NCBI RefSeq assembly: GCF_023540835.1
Contig: NZ_JALKCU010000002.1
Span: 620,001-684,000 of the forward strand
From: Marivivens geojensis
GTDB taxonomy: Bacteria > Pseudomonadota > Alphaproteobacteria > Rhodobacterales > Rhodobacteraceae
Reading direction: 5' to 3'
DNA: 64,000 nt
In this document: piece after piece, positions 45,445 through 53,672 of the stretch
Layout of the letters: each line of letters starts with the position of its first letter
How positions within the stretch are numbered: the first letter of the stretch is position 1
Made by a program: the position numbers and the translations under genes
The notes under the pieces: model-generated
What the model was told of the DNA's origin: nothing
Database searches by the model: none
The model's input: only the letters and a program-made list of their open reading frames with translations

Positions 45445-46260
45445 ATGAACCGTATCGACGGAAAGATAGCCATCGTCACAGGTGGCACGCAGGGACTTGG
45501 CGCGGCGATTGCGTTGCAATTTGCGCAGGCTGGCGCGGCAGGTATCGCGATTGTCGGCCGCACGAAGTCCAAAGGCGAGGCGATGGCCGCACAGATCACC
45601 GCAGAGACGGGTGTTCCCGTCGCAATGGTTGCGGCTGACCTCTCAGACCTTGCACAGGTTCAATCGATCGTGCCGCAGACAATCGCGCAGTTTGGTCGGG
45701 TCGACATTTTGGTAAACGCGGCGGGCAGGACAGATCGTGGGACGCTCGTTGATACGACGCCCGAGGTCTATGAAGCCCTGATGGCAACAAACGTCCGTGC
45801 GCCGTTCTTTTTGATGCAGGATGCCACGCGTGCGATGATCAAGGACGGCATCGACGGGCGGATCGTGAACATCGGCTCCGCCTCAGAGCGGACAGGTCAA
45901 CCGTTTCTCTGCGCGTATTCCGCGACCAAGGCGGCGCTTGCCACGTTGACGCGAAACGCGGGCTTTGCCTTGATGCGCAACCGCATCAGGGTGAACCAAT
46001 TGGACATCGGCTGGATGGCGTCGGACAACGAACGCGCCTTGCAGCTGGCCGAAAGCGGGGATCCCGATTGGGAAGCCAAGGCAGGTGCGAACCTTCCGTT
46101 GGGCCGTCTCCTCGATCCTGCGGAGGTCGCAAAGGCCGTTTTGTGGATGGTGTCGGACGACAGTGGAGTGCTGACAGGTTCGGTCATTCACTACGACCAA
46201 TCGGTTTGGGGCGGCTATGACGGTCAGGCCCCTGCCCCCGCAGCCGCGCTCGAATTCTGA
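45445..46260 (+). CDS. Short-chain dehydrogenase/reductase
   Basis: 271 residues, classical SDR: TGGTQGLGAAIA cofactor loop at 12-23, NAAG, catalytic Ser in GSASERTGQ and YSATK. Nine bases after the dioxygenase with AAGGCGGG before the ATG. Probably oxidises a hydroxyl of the pathway intermediate. Substrate unknown; polyol or sugar dehydrogenase is the likely type. Confidence 0.9.
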   Translation: MNRIDGKIAIVTGGTQGLGAAIALQFAQAGAAGIAIVGRTKSKGEAMAAQITAETGVPVAMVAADLSDLAQVQSIVPQTIAQFGRVDILVNAAGRTDRGTLVDTTPEVYEALMATNVRAPFFLMQDATRAMIKDGIDGRIVNIGSASERTGQPFLCAYSATKAALATLTRNAGFALMRNRIRVNQLDIGWMASDNERALQLAESGDPDWEAKAGANLPLGRLLDPAEVAKAVLWMVSDDSGVLTGSVIHYDQSVWGGYDGQAPAPAAALEF

Positions 46261-46274
46261 GCCACACACGATCA

Positions 46275-46390
46275 GCAGTCCGGTGAAACATCGGACTGCG
46301 CCGTCGTCCCCCATGCCCCTGCAAACGTGTTGACAAATGTCGGTACACTTTTCTTTGCACAGGCGGTTTAGCGCTATCATTTTCGCGAAA
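46275..46390 (+). promoter_or_regulatory. Gap between SDR and aldolase genes: hairpin, TTGACA and palindrome
   Basis: Three elements: an 8-bp hairpin GCAGTCCG/CGGACTGC (46275-46299) without T run, a TTGACA hexamer at 46330-46335 without a clear -10, and the palindrome TTTCGCGAAA (46381-46390), which has the central CG of LacI sites. Suggests a second transcription unit start or partial termination here. Confidence 0.45.
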
Positions 46391-46424
46391 CTGCGATACC
46401 GTCTTTCCTAGAGTGGAGGACATT

Positions 46425-47402
46425 ATGCCGAAAAATCTTGATCGTAAGTTAGACGCCATTCGTTCGGGCAAATACAAGCCGAACGACTTTATCATTGCGG
46501 ACGCCAAAGACGGCGACATGGCGTTTGGCTGCGCAACCCCCGGAAAAGGGGCTGATGGCCGCATGAAATCGCTGCGCGCCTATCGCGACGATATGGTCAA
46601 GGTCACGAAATCTGGTTTGGTCGACATCATGCTCATGTCCCTCTCTACCGCAGAGGTTATGCAGGCCGAGGGGCTGTTCCACAAATCCCACGTCACCCCT
46701 GCTGTGCGTCTGAACGACACGACCGATATCTGGCACGTCCGTGGTGGGTGCTATCCGAAACACATGATGAAGAACTTCCGCTCTGCTCGTCTGGATCGGG
46801 TCAAAGCGGTCGCGCCCTTGGGTCTCTATTCTGTGACGTTCTATAATGACCTCGAACGGGATCATAAAACGCTCGAAGACTTCGCGAAGTTCCGTGATGA
46901 GGCCTCTGCCGAGGGTGTGGATTACTTCCTCGAGGTCTTTAACCCGCAAATTCCCGTTGAAACCAACGGCGACTTTGCGACCTACAACAATGACATGATC
47001 GTGCGCTGCCTTGCGGGCGTGTCGAGGCATGAACGCCCCGCCTTCCTCAAGGCCGCCTATAATGGTCCGGCCGCAACCGAAGAAATCGCAAACTACGATC
47101 CCGAAAACCTCATCTTTGGCATACTTGGCGGCGGCGCGGGAACCACGCGCGATTGCCTTGAACTGATCCGTCAGGCCGAAAAATACGGTGCGCGCGTGGC
47201 TCTGTTCGGGCGCAAGATCTACTACTCCGAGGACTCGGTTCTCATGGTCAAAGCGATGCGCCACGTGATTGAAGACGGCGTTACAAGCGAGGAAGCGGTT
47301 AAGGCCTATCACGGTGATTTACAGGCCAATGGCATCACGCCGTTCAGATCGCTCGACGACGATCTGGTGATTTCGGAAAACATCCTCAAGCCCAACGTGT
47401 GA
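46425..47402 (+). CDS. TIM-barrel aldolase-like protein (DeoC/class I type)
   Basis: 325 residues from the ATG at 46425, with GGAGGA four bases upstream (a GTG at 46413 is the alternative). I see class I aldolase-like features: Lys209 in FLKAAYNGP as a Schiff-base candidate, and phosphate-site motifs GGGAGTT (235-241) and FGRKI (261-265). It resembles deoxyribose-phosphate, sulfofructose-phosphate or IolJ-type aldolases only loosely. The adjacent PfkB kinase would supply its phosphorylated substrate. No specific name can be given. Confidence 0.75.
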   Translation: MPKNLDRKLDAIRSGKYKPNDFIIADAKDGDMAFGCATPGKGADGRMKSLRAYRDDMVKVTKSGLVDIMLMSLSTAEVMQAEGLFHKSHVTPAVRLNDTTDIWHVRGGCYPKHMMKNFRSARLDRVKAVAPLGLYSVTFYNDLERDHKTLEDFAKFRDEASAEGVDYFLEVFNPQIPVETNGDFATYNNDMIVRCLAGVSRHERPAFLKAAYNGPAATEEIANYDPENLIFGILGGGAGTTRDCLELIRQAEKYGARVALFGRKIYYSEDSVLMVKAMRHVIEDGVTSEEAVKAYHGDLQANGITPFRSLDDDLVISENILKPNV

Positions 47403-47405
47403 CCC

Positions 47406-48413
47406 ATGCGCAAGGGGTTTGTGACCGCAGGCACGTGGTGCGTTGATCGCAATATCACCGTCGATCAATGGCCCAAAGAGGACATGATCGCTGCCGTTCA
47501 AAAGGTCGAATTGGCAGGAGGCGGGTCTGGCTGCAACTTTGCCGTCGATATGCGCCGACTGGACCCTGATATGCCGGTCTGGACCCAAGGTCTGATCGGT
47601 GCGGGCGAGATGGGCGATTTCTTGATCGGGATCGCCGACGAATACGGCATTGATCGCAGCGGCCTTCACCGCACTGCTGACGCACAGACCCAAGTAACCG
47701 ACGCCTATGTGTCGGCCCAAACGGGTCGTCGCACGCATATCCTGTTTTTCGGTGTGGCGGACCTGATGACGCCAGACCATTGCGATTTTTCGACCTGTTC
47801 AGCGCGTGTTTTACACCTCGGGCTCCCGGGCATTCACAAACAGATGGACGCAGCGTGGGGCGACGATGCCAACGGTTGGGTCACAGTTCTGCGAAAGGCC
47901 AAAGCCGCAGGGCTAAAGACCAACTTTGAATTTGTTGCGGGGCCGGAGGACAAGATCAGAGAGGTCGGGCACCCTTGCCTGCCACACCTCGATACCTTGG
48001 TGGTTAATGATTTCGAAATTGGCGCGCTGGCGGGCCGTAAAACCGTTGAGGACGGTGTGACCGATCGGGATCAGGTGTTTGCCGCCGCCAAAGAGGTCCT
48101 TTCGATGGGCGCGATGGAACTGGTCGCGGTTCATTTCACCCAAGGTGCCGTTCTGGTTACCCGTGACGGCACCGAAGTCTTCCAACCCTCGGTGCAGATC
48201 GCAGATAAGGACCGCAAGGGCGCAAATGGGGCGGGCGATGCCTTTGCCGCTGGGTTCCAATACGGGCTTCACGAAGGATGGGCAGGGCAAGACGCGCTCA
48301 AACTCGGTCACGCAGCTGCCGCCGCCTGCCTACGGTCGGTCGGCACGTACACGACCGTAGAGACAGCGGCGGACTGTTTGGCGTTGGCTCAAACGTGGGG
48401 TTGGCGAGAGTAG
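47406..48413 (+). CDS. PfkB-family sugar kinase
   Basis: 335 residues. ELAGGGSGCNFAVDMRRLD near the N-terminus and the catalytic NGAGDAFAAGF near residue 275 mark the ribokinase/PfkB family. Three bases after the aldolase stop and lacking a clear ribosome site of its own, so it is likely coupled. Kinase then aldolase is a frequent order in ketose breakdown. The sugar is unknown. Confidence 0.88.
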   Translation: MRKGFVTAGTWCVDRNITVDQWPKEDMIAAVQKVELAGGGSGCNFAVDMRRLDPDMPVWTQGLIGAGEMGDFLIGIADEYGIDRSGLHRTADAQTQVTDAYVSAQTGRRTHILFFGVADLMTPDHCDFSTCSARVLHLGLPGIHKQMDAAWGDDANGWVTVLRKAKAAGLKTNFEFVAGPEDKIREVGHPCLPHLDTLVVNDFEIGALAGRKTVEDGVTDRDQVFAAAKEVLSMGAMELVAVHFTQGAVLVTRDGTEVFQPSVQIADKDRKGANGAGDAFAAGFQYGLHEGWAGQDALKLGHAAAAACLRSVGTYTTVETAADCLALAQTWGWRE

Positions 48414-48417
48414 ACCC

Positions 48418-49383
48418 TCAAATGAGGCCAGCCAGCCAGAGGTAAAGCGGCAGACCAACCGTGATATTGAACGGGAACGTCACGCCAAGCGATAGGGTCA
48501 GGTAGATCCCCGTCTCTGCCTTGGGCAGCGCGATTTTCATCGCCGCCGGCACGGCGATGTAAGAGGCCGACGCCGCGAGCACCATCAACAAAAACTGGCT
48601 GCCCGTTTGCAGACCGATCACTGAGCCTAACCCCATGGCGAGGATCGCACCGATCAGCGGCATCATCATGCCGAAGGCAAAGAGGCCCGTGCTGAGGAGG
48701 TGACGGTTTGTGATAAGGCTCCGCCCAGCAGACAGACCCATATCCAGCAAAAACAGGCATAGGATGCCGACAAACGGCGTCACAACGAAGGGCGCTATCA
48801 TCTCCATCCCTTTGTCCTGCGTCAGCGCACCGATCAAGAAAGCGCCGCTCAGCAGAACGATGGAGCCATTGGCAAAGAGTTCGCGCATCGGGACGCTGGC
48901 CTCTTTGCCGTCGCGACCAAACCGATTTGCAATCCAAAGCGCAGAGAGGATCGCGGGTACCTCCATCACAGCGGCGACGGCCACCATGTAGCCGTCCGCT
49001 ACCAGTCCCGTCAGTTCAAGGAGACTAGACGCAGCGACAAAGGTCACAATGGAGATCGAGCCATAATGCCCCGCGACCGCCGCCGCGGTCGTCACATCGA
49101 GCCGCGTCATCGTACGCAGCAGCATATAGGCGAGGAACGGTAGAAGGAATGACAACAACAAACCCGCTGCCAGCGCGAGGAAAACCTCAAAACTTAGCCC
49201 TCCTTCGGCAAGGCTATGCCCCCCTTTGAACCCGATGGCGAGCAGCAAGTAGAGCGACATGAACTTTGCCGCGCCTTCGGGAATAGACAGGTCACTGCGC
49301 ACAAAGGCCGCGACAAGGCCCAGCACAAAGAACAAAATCGTCGGCACCATAAGGTTTCCAACAAGGCTATCGAGCATCTGCAT
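48418..49383 (-). CDS. SbtA-like sodium-dependent bicarbonate permease
   Basis: 321 residues with about ten membrane segments; the DUF897/SbtA pattern (GLVAAFVRSDLSIPEGAAKFMSLYLLLAIGFKGG, then AAVAGHYGSISIVTF and LSLGVTFPFNITVGLPLY). SbtA carries HCO3- with Na+ in cyanobacteria. In a heterotroph it may supply anaplerotic carboxylases or move another anion. GGAGAG precedes the ATG at 49383. No PII-like SbtB partner is adjacent. Confidence 0.87.
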   Translation of the reverse strand: MQMLDSLVGNLMVPTILFFVLGLVAAFVRSDLSIPEGAAKFMSLYLLLAIGFKGGHSLAEGGLSFEVFLALAAGLLLSFLLPFLAYMLLRTMTRLDVTTAAAVAGHYGSISIVTFVAASSLLELTGLVADGYMVAVAAVMEVPAILSALWIANRFGRDGKEASVPMRELFANGSIVLLSGAFLIGALTQDKGMEMIAPFVVTPFVGILCLFLLDMGLSAGRSLITNRHLLSTGLFAFGMMMPLIGAILAMGLGSVIGLQTGSQFLLMVLAASASYIAVPAAMKIALPKAETGIYLTLSLGVTFPFNITVGLPLYLWLAGLI

Positions 49384-49395
49384 AATTTATCTCTC

Positions 49396-49477
49396 CAACA
49401 GGTTTGCGGCCTGTTGCCCGAAAATTACTGATAGCTTAAATACAAATTAACATTGTTATCCATAGTTTGAGGCTATG
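49396..49477. promoter_or_regulatory. Three inverted repeats in the sbtA-LysR gap
   Basis: CAACAGG-7-CCTGTTG (49396-49416), the palindrome TAACATTGTTA (49448-49458) and CATAG-7-CTATG (49461-49477) sit in a 95-bp divergent gap. The first has the 7-7-7 LysR form; the last overlaps the region just ahead of the LysR start. Confidence 0.6.
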
Positions 49478-49478
49478 A

Positions 49479-50387
49479 ATGCGCCCAACCTTACGGCAAA
49501 TGGAATATATCGTCACCGTTCACCAGTTGGGCGGCTTTGGACTCGCTGCGGAAAAGCTGAACGTCAGCCAACCGAGCCTATCGACCCAGATCGCCGCCGT
49601 AGAGAGCGACCTCGGCGTTCGGCTCTTTGATCGGAGCCGTGCTGGAGTTGAGACGACTGCGCGCGGGCTGGATTTCGTGAAACGCGCCCAGCGTATCTTG
49701 GCCGAGGTCGAAGCACTGCGTGGCACCATGCTCTCCGACCTGCCATTTGGCGGTAGGCTGCGCCTAGGGGTCTTACCCTCTATCGGGCCGTATCTTTTGC
49801 CTCAAGCGATCACAGCCTTGCACGATGCCGAACCCGATCTGCGCGTTGTGGTGCGTGAGGAAAACACCCTGCTGTTGGATGACGGCATCCGCAGTGGTCG
49901 GTTCGATGCAATTATCTCGACCCCCGAAGACCACCCTAACACCATGCAACACCCTTTGTTTGTGGAACCACTTTGGGTCGCAGTCGCGCAGGATCACCCA
50001 CTTGCCCATCGGTCGAGCGTGACAGCCGCCGACTTGACGGGGCAGCGGCTTCTGACGTTGGATACGGGGCACCGATTGTCGCGCATCGTTTACGGCATTG
50101 CTGGCGCGAGTGGAGCGATTGTGTCGGACGACTACGAAGGCACGAGTCTCGACTCCATCGTTTTGATGGCAGCGACGGGTGCAGGGATCGGCATCCTTCC
50201 CGACCTTTTCGCCCGTAGGCAAGGCATCCACCGAAGCGAAGTGCGGGTCATGCCGCTGGTCACGCCAGACTCCCACCGTACCATCAGCCTCTTGGTGCCG
50301 AGCGATCGGACCGAAAAATTTGCAGGCGCTTTGGCTCGCATTCTGCGCAGCGCGGCTAAGGCACTGGAATTGAACGTGATCGAATAG
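49479..50387 (+). CDS. LysR-family (OxyR/CysB-type) regulator next to sbtA
   Basis: 302 residues from the ATG at 49479 with GAGG 6 bp upstream. MRPTLRQMEYIVTVHQLGGFGLAAEKLNVSQPSLSTQIAAVE is the HTH; the C-terminal part is the effector domain. Divergent from sbtA, so it is the likely regulator, comparable in layout to CcmR/CmpR with cyanobacterial bicarbonate genes. It ends right against transposase debris. Confidence 0.88.
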   Translation: MRPTLRQMEYIVTVHQLGGFGLAAEKLNVSQPSLSTQIAAVESDLGVRLFDRSRAGVETTARGLDFVKRAQRILAEVEALRGTMLSDLPFGGRLRLGVLPSIGPYLLPQAITALHDAEPDLRVVVREENTLLLDDGIRSGRFDAIISTPEDHPNTMQHPLFVEPLWVAVAQDHPLAHRSSVTAADLTGQRLLTLDTGHRLSRIVYGIAGASGAIVSDDYEGTSLDSIVLMAATGAGIGILPDLFARRQGIHRSEVRVMPLVTPDSHRTISLLVPSDRTEKFAGALARILRSAAKALELNVIE

Positions 50388-50396
50388 GGTCAGAAT

Positions 50397-50522
50397 TCAT
50401 AACCCGTAGATGACGACGGCTACGAGCGCGATTGCCAAGAGGTAGACTTCGGGACACCTTTCGTATCTGGTTGCCAATCGTCTTCAGTCTTTGAGCCTAC
50501 CAAACATGATTTCAACGCGGTT
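50397..50522 (-). pseudogene. IS5-family transposase remnant (C-terminal tail with stop codon)
   Basis: On the minus strand the translation reads NRVEIMFGRLKD, stop, RRLATRYERCPEVYLLAIALVAVVIYGL, stop. This is the C-terminus of IS5-type (IS427-like) DDE transposases, where the stop (TGA at 50484-50486) replaces the Trp of LKDWRR. Nothing upstream of it is preserved. GGGTCAGAATTCAT (50388-50401) beyond its end could be an old terminal repeat. A dead element. Confidence 0.75.
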
Positions 50523-50546
50523 AGGCTGTGATCTTGCCGCCAAACG

Positions 50547-50732
50547 TCAGCAAAACGCCAACACTCCCAGCATCACAAAAATCGCCAAGAACGCTGTCAG
50601 GGACGCGACCAAACCAACGGCCCCACCGCCAACCTTCTGCAAATCCTGAAGCGATGTCTTCATCCCAACCGCAGCTACAGCAGCGATCAAACAAGCACGT
50701 GACAGGTGATTGGAATATTCGATCGTCGACAA
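50547..50732 (-). pseudogene. C-terminal fragment of a YeiH/UPF0324-family membrane protein
   Basis: About 60 codons (YSNHLSRACLIAAVAAVGMKTSLQDL, then VGLVASLTAFLAIFVMLGVLAF) match the end of YeiH-type putative sulfate exporters. The remaining nine-tenths is absent, replaced by unrelated bases upstream. Truncated, probably by the transposition event whose remnant lies next to it. Confidence 0.6.
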
Positions 50733-50932
50733 AAGAGCGTTATCTGTCGAGCGGTTCGGCGTTAAAACCAACGTGAATTGAAAACCTTGAGAGCGAAAAA
50801 GAAAAAGCTGCCGACTTTGCGCCCCGATCGCATCCAAAAACAACACATCAGTGTTCAGGATGACAGGTGCTAGTCGAACAGCTTTTATGATCTTCTACAT
50901 CAACGTCTTTCGACGAGTGCAGCAGCGTCAGA

Positions 50933-50958
50933 CGTTCGCAGCCAAATCGGCGCGAACG
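50933..50958 (-). other. Hairpin downstream of rpsU
   Basis: CGTTCGC (50933-50939) pairs with GCGAACG (50952-50958), extended by GCC/GGC after one bulge. It lies nine bases after the rpsU stop without a T run; terminator or mRNA-end stabiliser. Confidence 0.5.
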
Positions 50959-50966
50959 AGCCTAGC

Positions 50967-51167
50967 TTAGCCGAGCATCTGAGCCCGTTTGCGAGCCAGT
51001 TTACGCTGACGGCTGATTGCTTCCTTCTGCTCGCGCGCTTTGCGGATGGAAGGTTTCTCGAAATACTCTTTCAGACGCATTTCGCGGTAAACCCCTTCAC
51101 GCTGGAGTTTTTTCTTCAACACACGCAACGCTTGCTCGACATTATTGTCGCGAACCGAAACTTCCAT
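50967..51167 (-). CDS. rpsU: 30S ribosomal protein S21
   Basis: 66 residues: [39 protein letters not shown] followed by a basic tail. Typical short alphaproteobacterial S21. It is the only clearly intact core gene in the otherwise disturbed 50.4-54.2 kb stretch, so any insertion there was around it. Confidence 0.96.
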   Translation of the reverse strand: MEVSVRDNNVEQALRVLKKKLQREGVYREMRLKEYFEKPSIRKAREQKEAISRQRKLARKRAQMLG

Positions 51168-51381
51168 CTTTTTCCTGCTATGTTTGCAAAGAGAACTTTG
51201 GCGCAGGTTGCAGAGAGCGCGGAAGAATTCAAATAAAATCGACAGAATACCCCATCAGGATATGCTTTTGATGGGTTTATTTGGTCATTTTTGCCTCACC
51301 CTGCGGCCAAACGCAGCCAGATTCCCCTACACATTACATTTTCATTATATTATATGTTGGAAAAATTAATGAGGATGAACG

Positions 51382-51822
51382 ATGAATCGCAGAGTGTTCC
51401 TAGGCGCCGCAGTCATTTCAGCCGCCGCAATCGGATTCGGGCTGTATCAACCTAAGGCTCAGGCTGAGAATCTCACGCTAGAGGCGCTTAGTGGTCAGGC
51501 GCTTTCGACATCTGAGGACACGTTGCTGGTCGATATACGGCGCCCCGACGAATGGAAGCAAACAGGTGTGATTGAGGGCGCTTTGCTCGTCACCTACACC
51601 GACCCGCAATCATTCCTTCAGGCCATTCAACCACACCTTCGCGAAGGTCAAAAGCTGGCCCTCGTTTGCCGATCGGGCAATCGCACATCGCAAGCCACGC
51701 GCCAGATCGCCCAGTTTATCAACGGCCCCGTGATCGATGTCCAAGGCGGCATGAACCGCATTCTGCGTGAAGGCTACACCCCAGTCGCCCCTACGCGCGA
51801 ACGCGGCTGTGCATCGTGTTAG
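51382..51822 (+). CDS. Exported rhodanese-domain protein
   Basis: 146 residues from the ATG at 51382 (GAGGATGAACG ahead). MNRRVFLGAAVISAAAIGFG could be a Sec or Tat signal. Single rhodanese domain with active Cys96 in VCRSGNRTS. It ends in CASC, a possible second thiol site. Likely handles sulfane sulfur or a redox partner in the periplasm. No sulfur oxidation genes adjoin. Confidence 0.87.
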   Translation: MNRRVFLGAAVISAAAIGFGLYQPKAQAENLTLEALSGQALSTSEDTLLVDIRRPDEWKQTGVIEGALLVTYTDPQSFLQAIQPHLREGQKLALVCRSGNRTSQATRQIAQFINGPVIDVQGGMNRILREGYTPVAPTRERGCASC

Positions 51823-51914
51823 GCTAGACGTCACTCAGAAATCGAGAATTTGACACGCCGATTTAATACCGCACTATGAAGGTCTTGAAGTCAGCTTTCG
51901 CGAGGTGACCACCT

Positions 51915-53132
51915 ATGCCTGATGTTACCTCCAAACCTGTTCACCACGATATCATCGTTATCGGCGGTGGTGTCGTCGGAATGAGCATTGCCTTTCGCCT
52001 TGTCAAAGAAGGCAGAGAGGTCGCGCTCATCGAACCTAATGAATTGGGTATGGGGGCGTCCTACGGGAATGCTGGAACGATTGCAGATTATGCAACGATT
52101 CCGGTGGGTACGCCCAACGTTCTTCGCAATTTGCCCAGTCTGCTCTTTGACCGTAACAGTCCGCTGTCTTTGCCATACAGAACATTGCCAAGTCTGATGC
52201 CTTGGTTGCTGGAGTTCTTCTACCAAAGCCTTCCCAAGCAAACTGAAAACAATGCCCAGAGGATCGGCGCGCTCCTGAAAAACGCGAGCGACATGTGGCA
52301 TGAGCTTAGCCTCGAACTTGGCGCATCGCATCATTTGCATCGGCGAGGATGCTTGTACCTCTATGAATCCAACAAGGCATTTGCCGCCGCGAAATACGAC
52401 GAAAGGCTACGGAGACAGAACGGCGTCTCGGTCGACGTCATAACCGCCGATGAGGTCTTGCGTCACGAACCCAATTTGCAGCCCTTTGAGGGCGGCGCTC
52501 ATTTCTTTCCCGATGCAACGAGCATCGACAACCCCGGGGAAGTTATGAAGATTTTCGCGAGAAATTTGGTGGAACGGGGTGTCACAATCTATCCAACGTC
52601 CGCGGTTTCGATCGATGACAGTGACGGCACACGGATAAACGTTCACTGCAGAGATCGCGTTGTTCAGGCCAATAAGGTGATTGTGGCAGCGGGAGCGTTC
52701 TCGAAACCTTTGGCACGGTCAGCCGGAGAGACCGTGCGCCTTGATACCGAACGCGGTTATCATTTGGAGTTCGACATGGATACGCCGCCGGTGACGCGGC
52801 CAGTATGCTCTGCCAAACGCGGCTTTTACGCCTCGCCAATGGTCGGGCGATTGCGCATCGCGGGCACGGTCGAATTGGGCGGACTTTCTTTGCCGCAGTC
52901 CGAACACCGACTAAAAATGCTAGAGCGCGGGGCACGGGACATGTTTCCAGCCTTGGGGGAACCTAGTCGAACTTGGTTCGGGTTTCGCCCATCCATGCCC
53001 GATTCAGTCCCCGTTATCCGAGCAACCCAAAAGAATAAAAACGTGATCATGGCATTCGGACATGGCCACATCGGCGTCACTCTCGCACCCACAACCGCCG
53101 CAATCGTGAGCGACTTGGTAAAACTTGGTTAA
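51915..53132 (+). CDS. FAD-dependent D-amino-acid dehydrogenase-like (DadA family) oxidoreductase
   Basis: 405 residues; GAGGTG lies 7 bp ahead of the ATG. Dinucleotide fold IIVIGGGVVGMSIAFRLVKEG, DAO-family middle (RGYHLEF) and C-terminal GHGHIGVTLAPTTA, with MPDSVPVI before it. DadA passes electrons from D-amino acids to quinone; hydroxyproline and other imino-acid oxidases share the fold. Base use looks a little less GC-rich than the core genes. No obvious operon partner. Confidence 0.85.
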   Translation: MPDVTSKPVHHDIIVIGGGVVGMSIAFRLVKEGREVALIEPNELGMGASYGNAGTIADYATIPVGTPNVLRNLPSLLFDRNSPLSLPYRTLPSLMPWLLEFFYQSLPKQTENNAQRIGALLKNASDMWHELSLELGASHHLHRRGCLYLYESNKAFAAAKYDERLRRQNGVSVDVITADEVLRHEPNLQPFEGGAHFFPDATSIDNPGEVMKIFARNLVERGVTIYPTSAVSIDDSDGTRINVHCRDRVVQANKVIVAAGAFSKPLARSAGETVRLDTERGYHLEFDMDTPPVTRPVCSAKRGFYASPMVGRLRIAGTVELGGLSLPQSEHRLKMLERGARDMFPALGEPSRTWFGFRPSMPDSVPVIRATQKNKNVIMAFGHGHIGVTLAPTTAAIVSDLVKLG

Positions 53133-53672
53133 CCGTTGGTTCCGATTGCCACACTGCAACAGTGCTGACGCACCACACCGGATAGGTTTCGTCGGTTGGG
53201 AGCAGGACGGTCACGCCGCTATCCGAGCTCCTGAAAATGGAACTCGCACACTGACGCTTAGGACACTCGAAACCACTCGTACACCATCCCAATCATAAAC
53301 TCGCATAGGTTTGATCAACACAACTAGAGAGTTAATAAGGGTAAAGTCCAATTCTATTGACGTTTGGCGTCTTGTCACGGCCCGACGCTGGCAAAAATTT
53401 TGCCGTAGATTGGCATCAAGACGCCTCAGCGCGAAAGATACATTCCATCTGAGGCATTTGCCAAATCGCTGATCAAACAGAGCATACACACAAAACATCC
53501 ACCCACGATGTTCTGTCTCTACATTACCGTACTCCCGAAAGCGAGCGGTCGTCATACTAACCGCGTCAGGTGCTCAAGCGTCAACGCATCTTTAGCGGTG
53601 TGATAAAGCGGTGAATGAATTGGAATGGAATTATTGAGTTTTAGAACGGCGCAATTGAGGTAATGCGGACTT
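53133..53672. other. 540-bp stretch without a recognisable gene
   Basis: I find no convincing ORF, terminator or repeat. One minus-strand frame (53211-53555, 114 codons) has no ribosome-binding site, no recognised motif and no family resemblance. Probably decayed DNA of the same disturbed stretch. Confidence 0.6.

Noticed and set aside
53211-53555. 114-codon minus-strand frame in the gene-poor stretch
   Set aside because: No ribosome site, no motif; a start at 53555 is not supported. Left as unassigned sequence.
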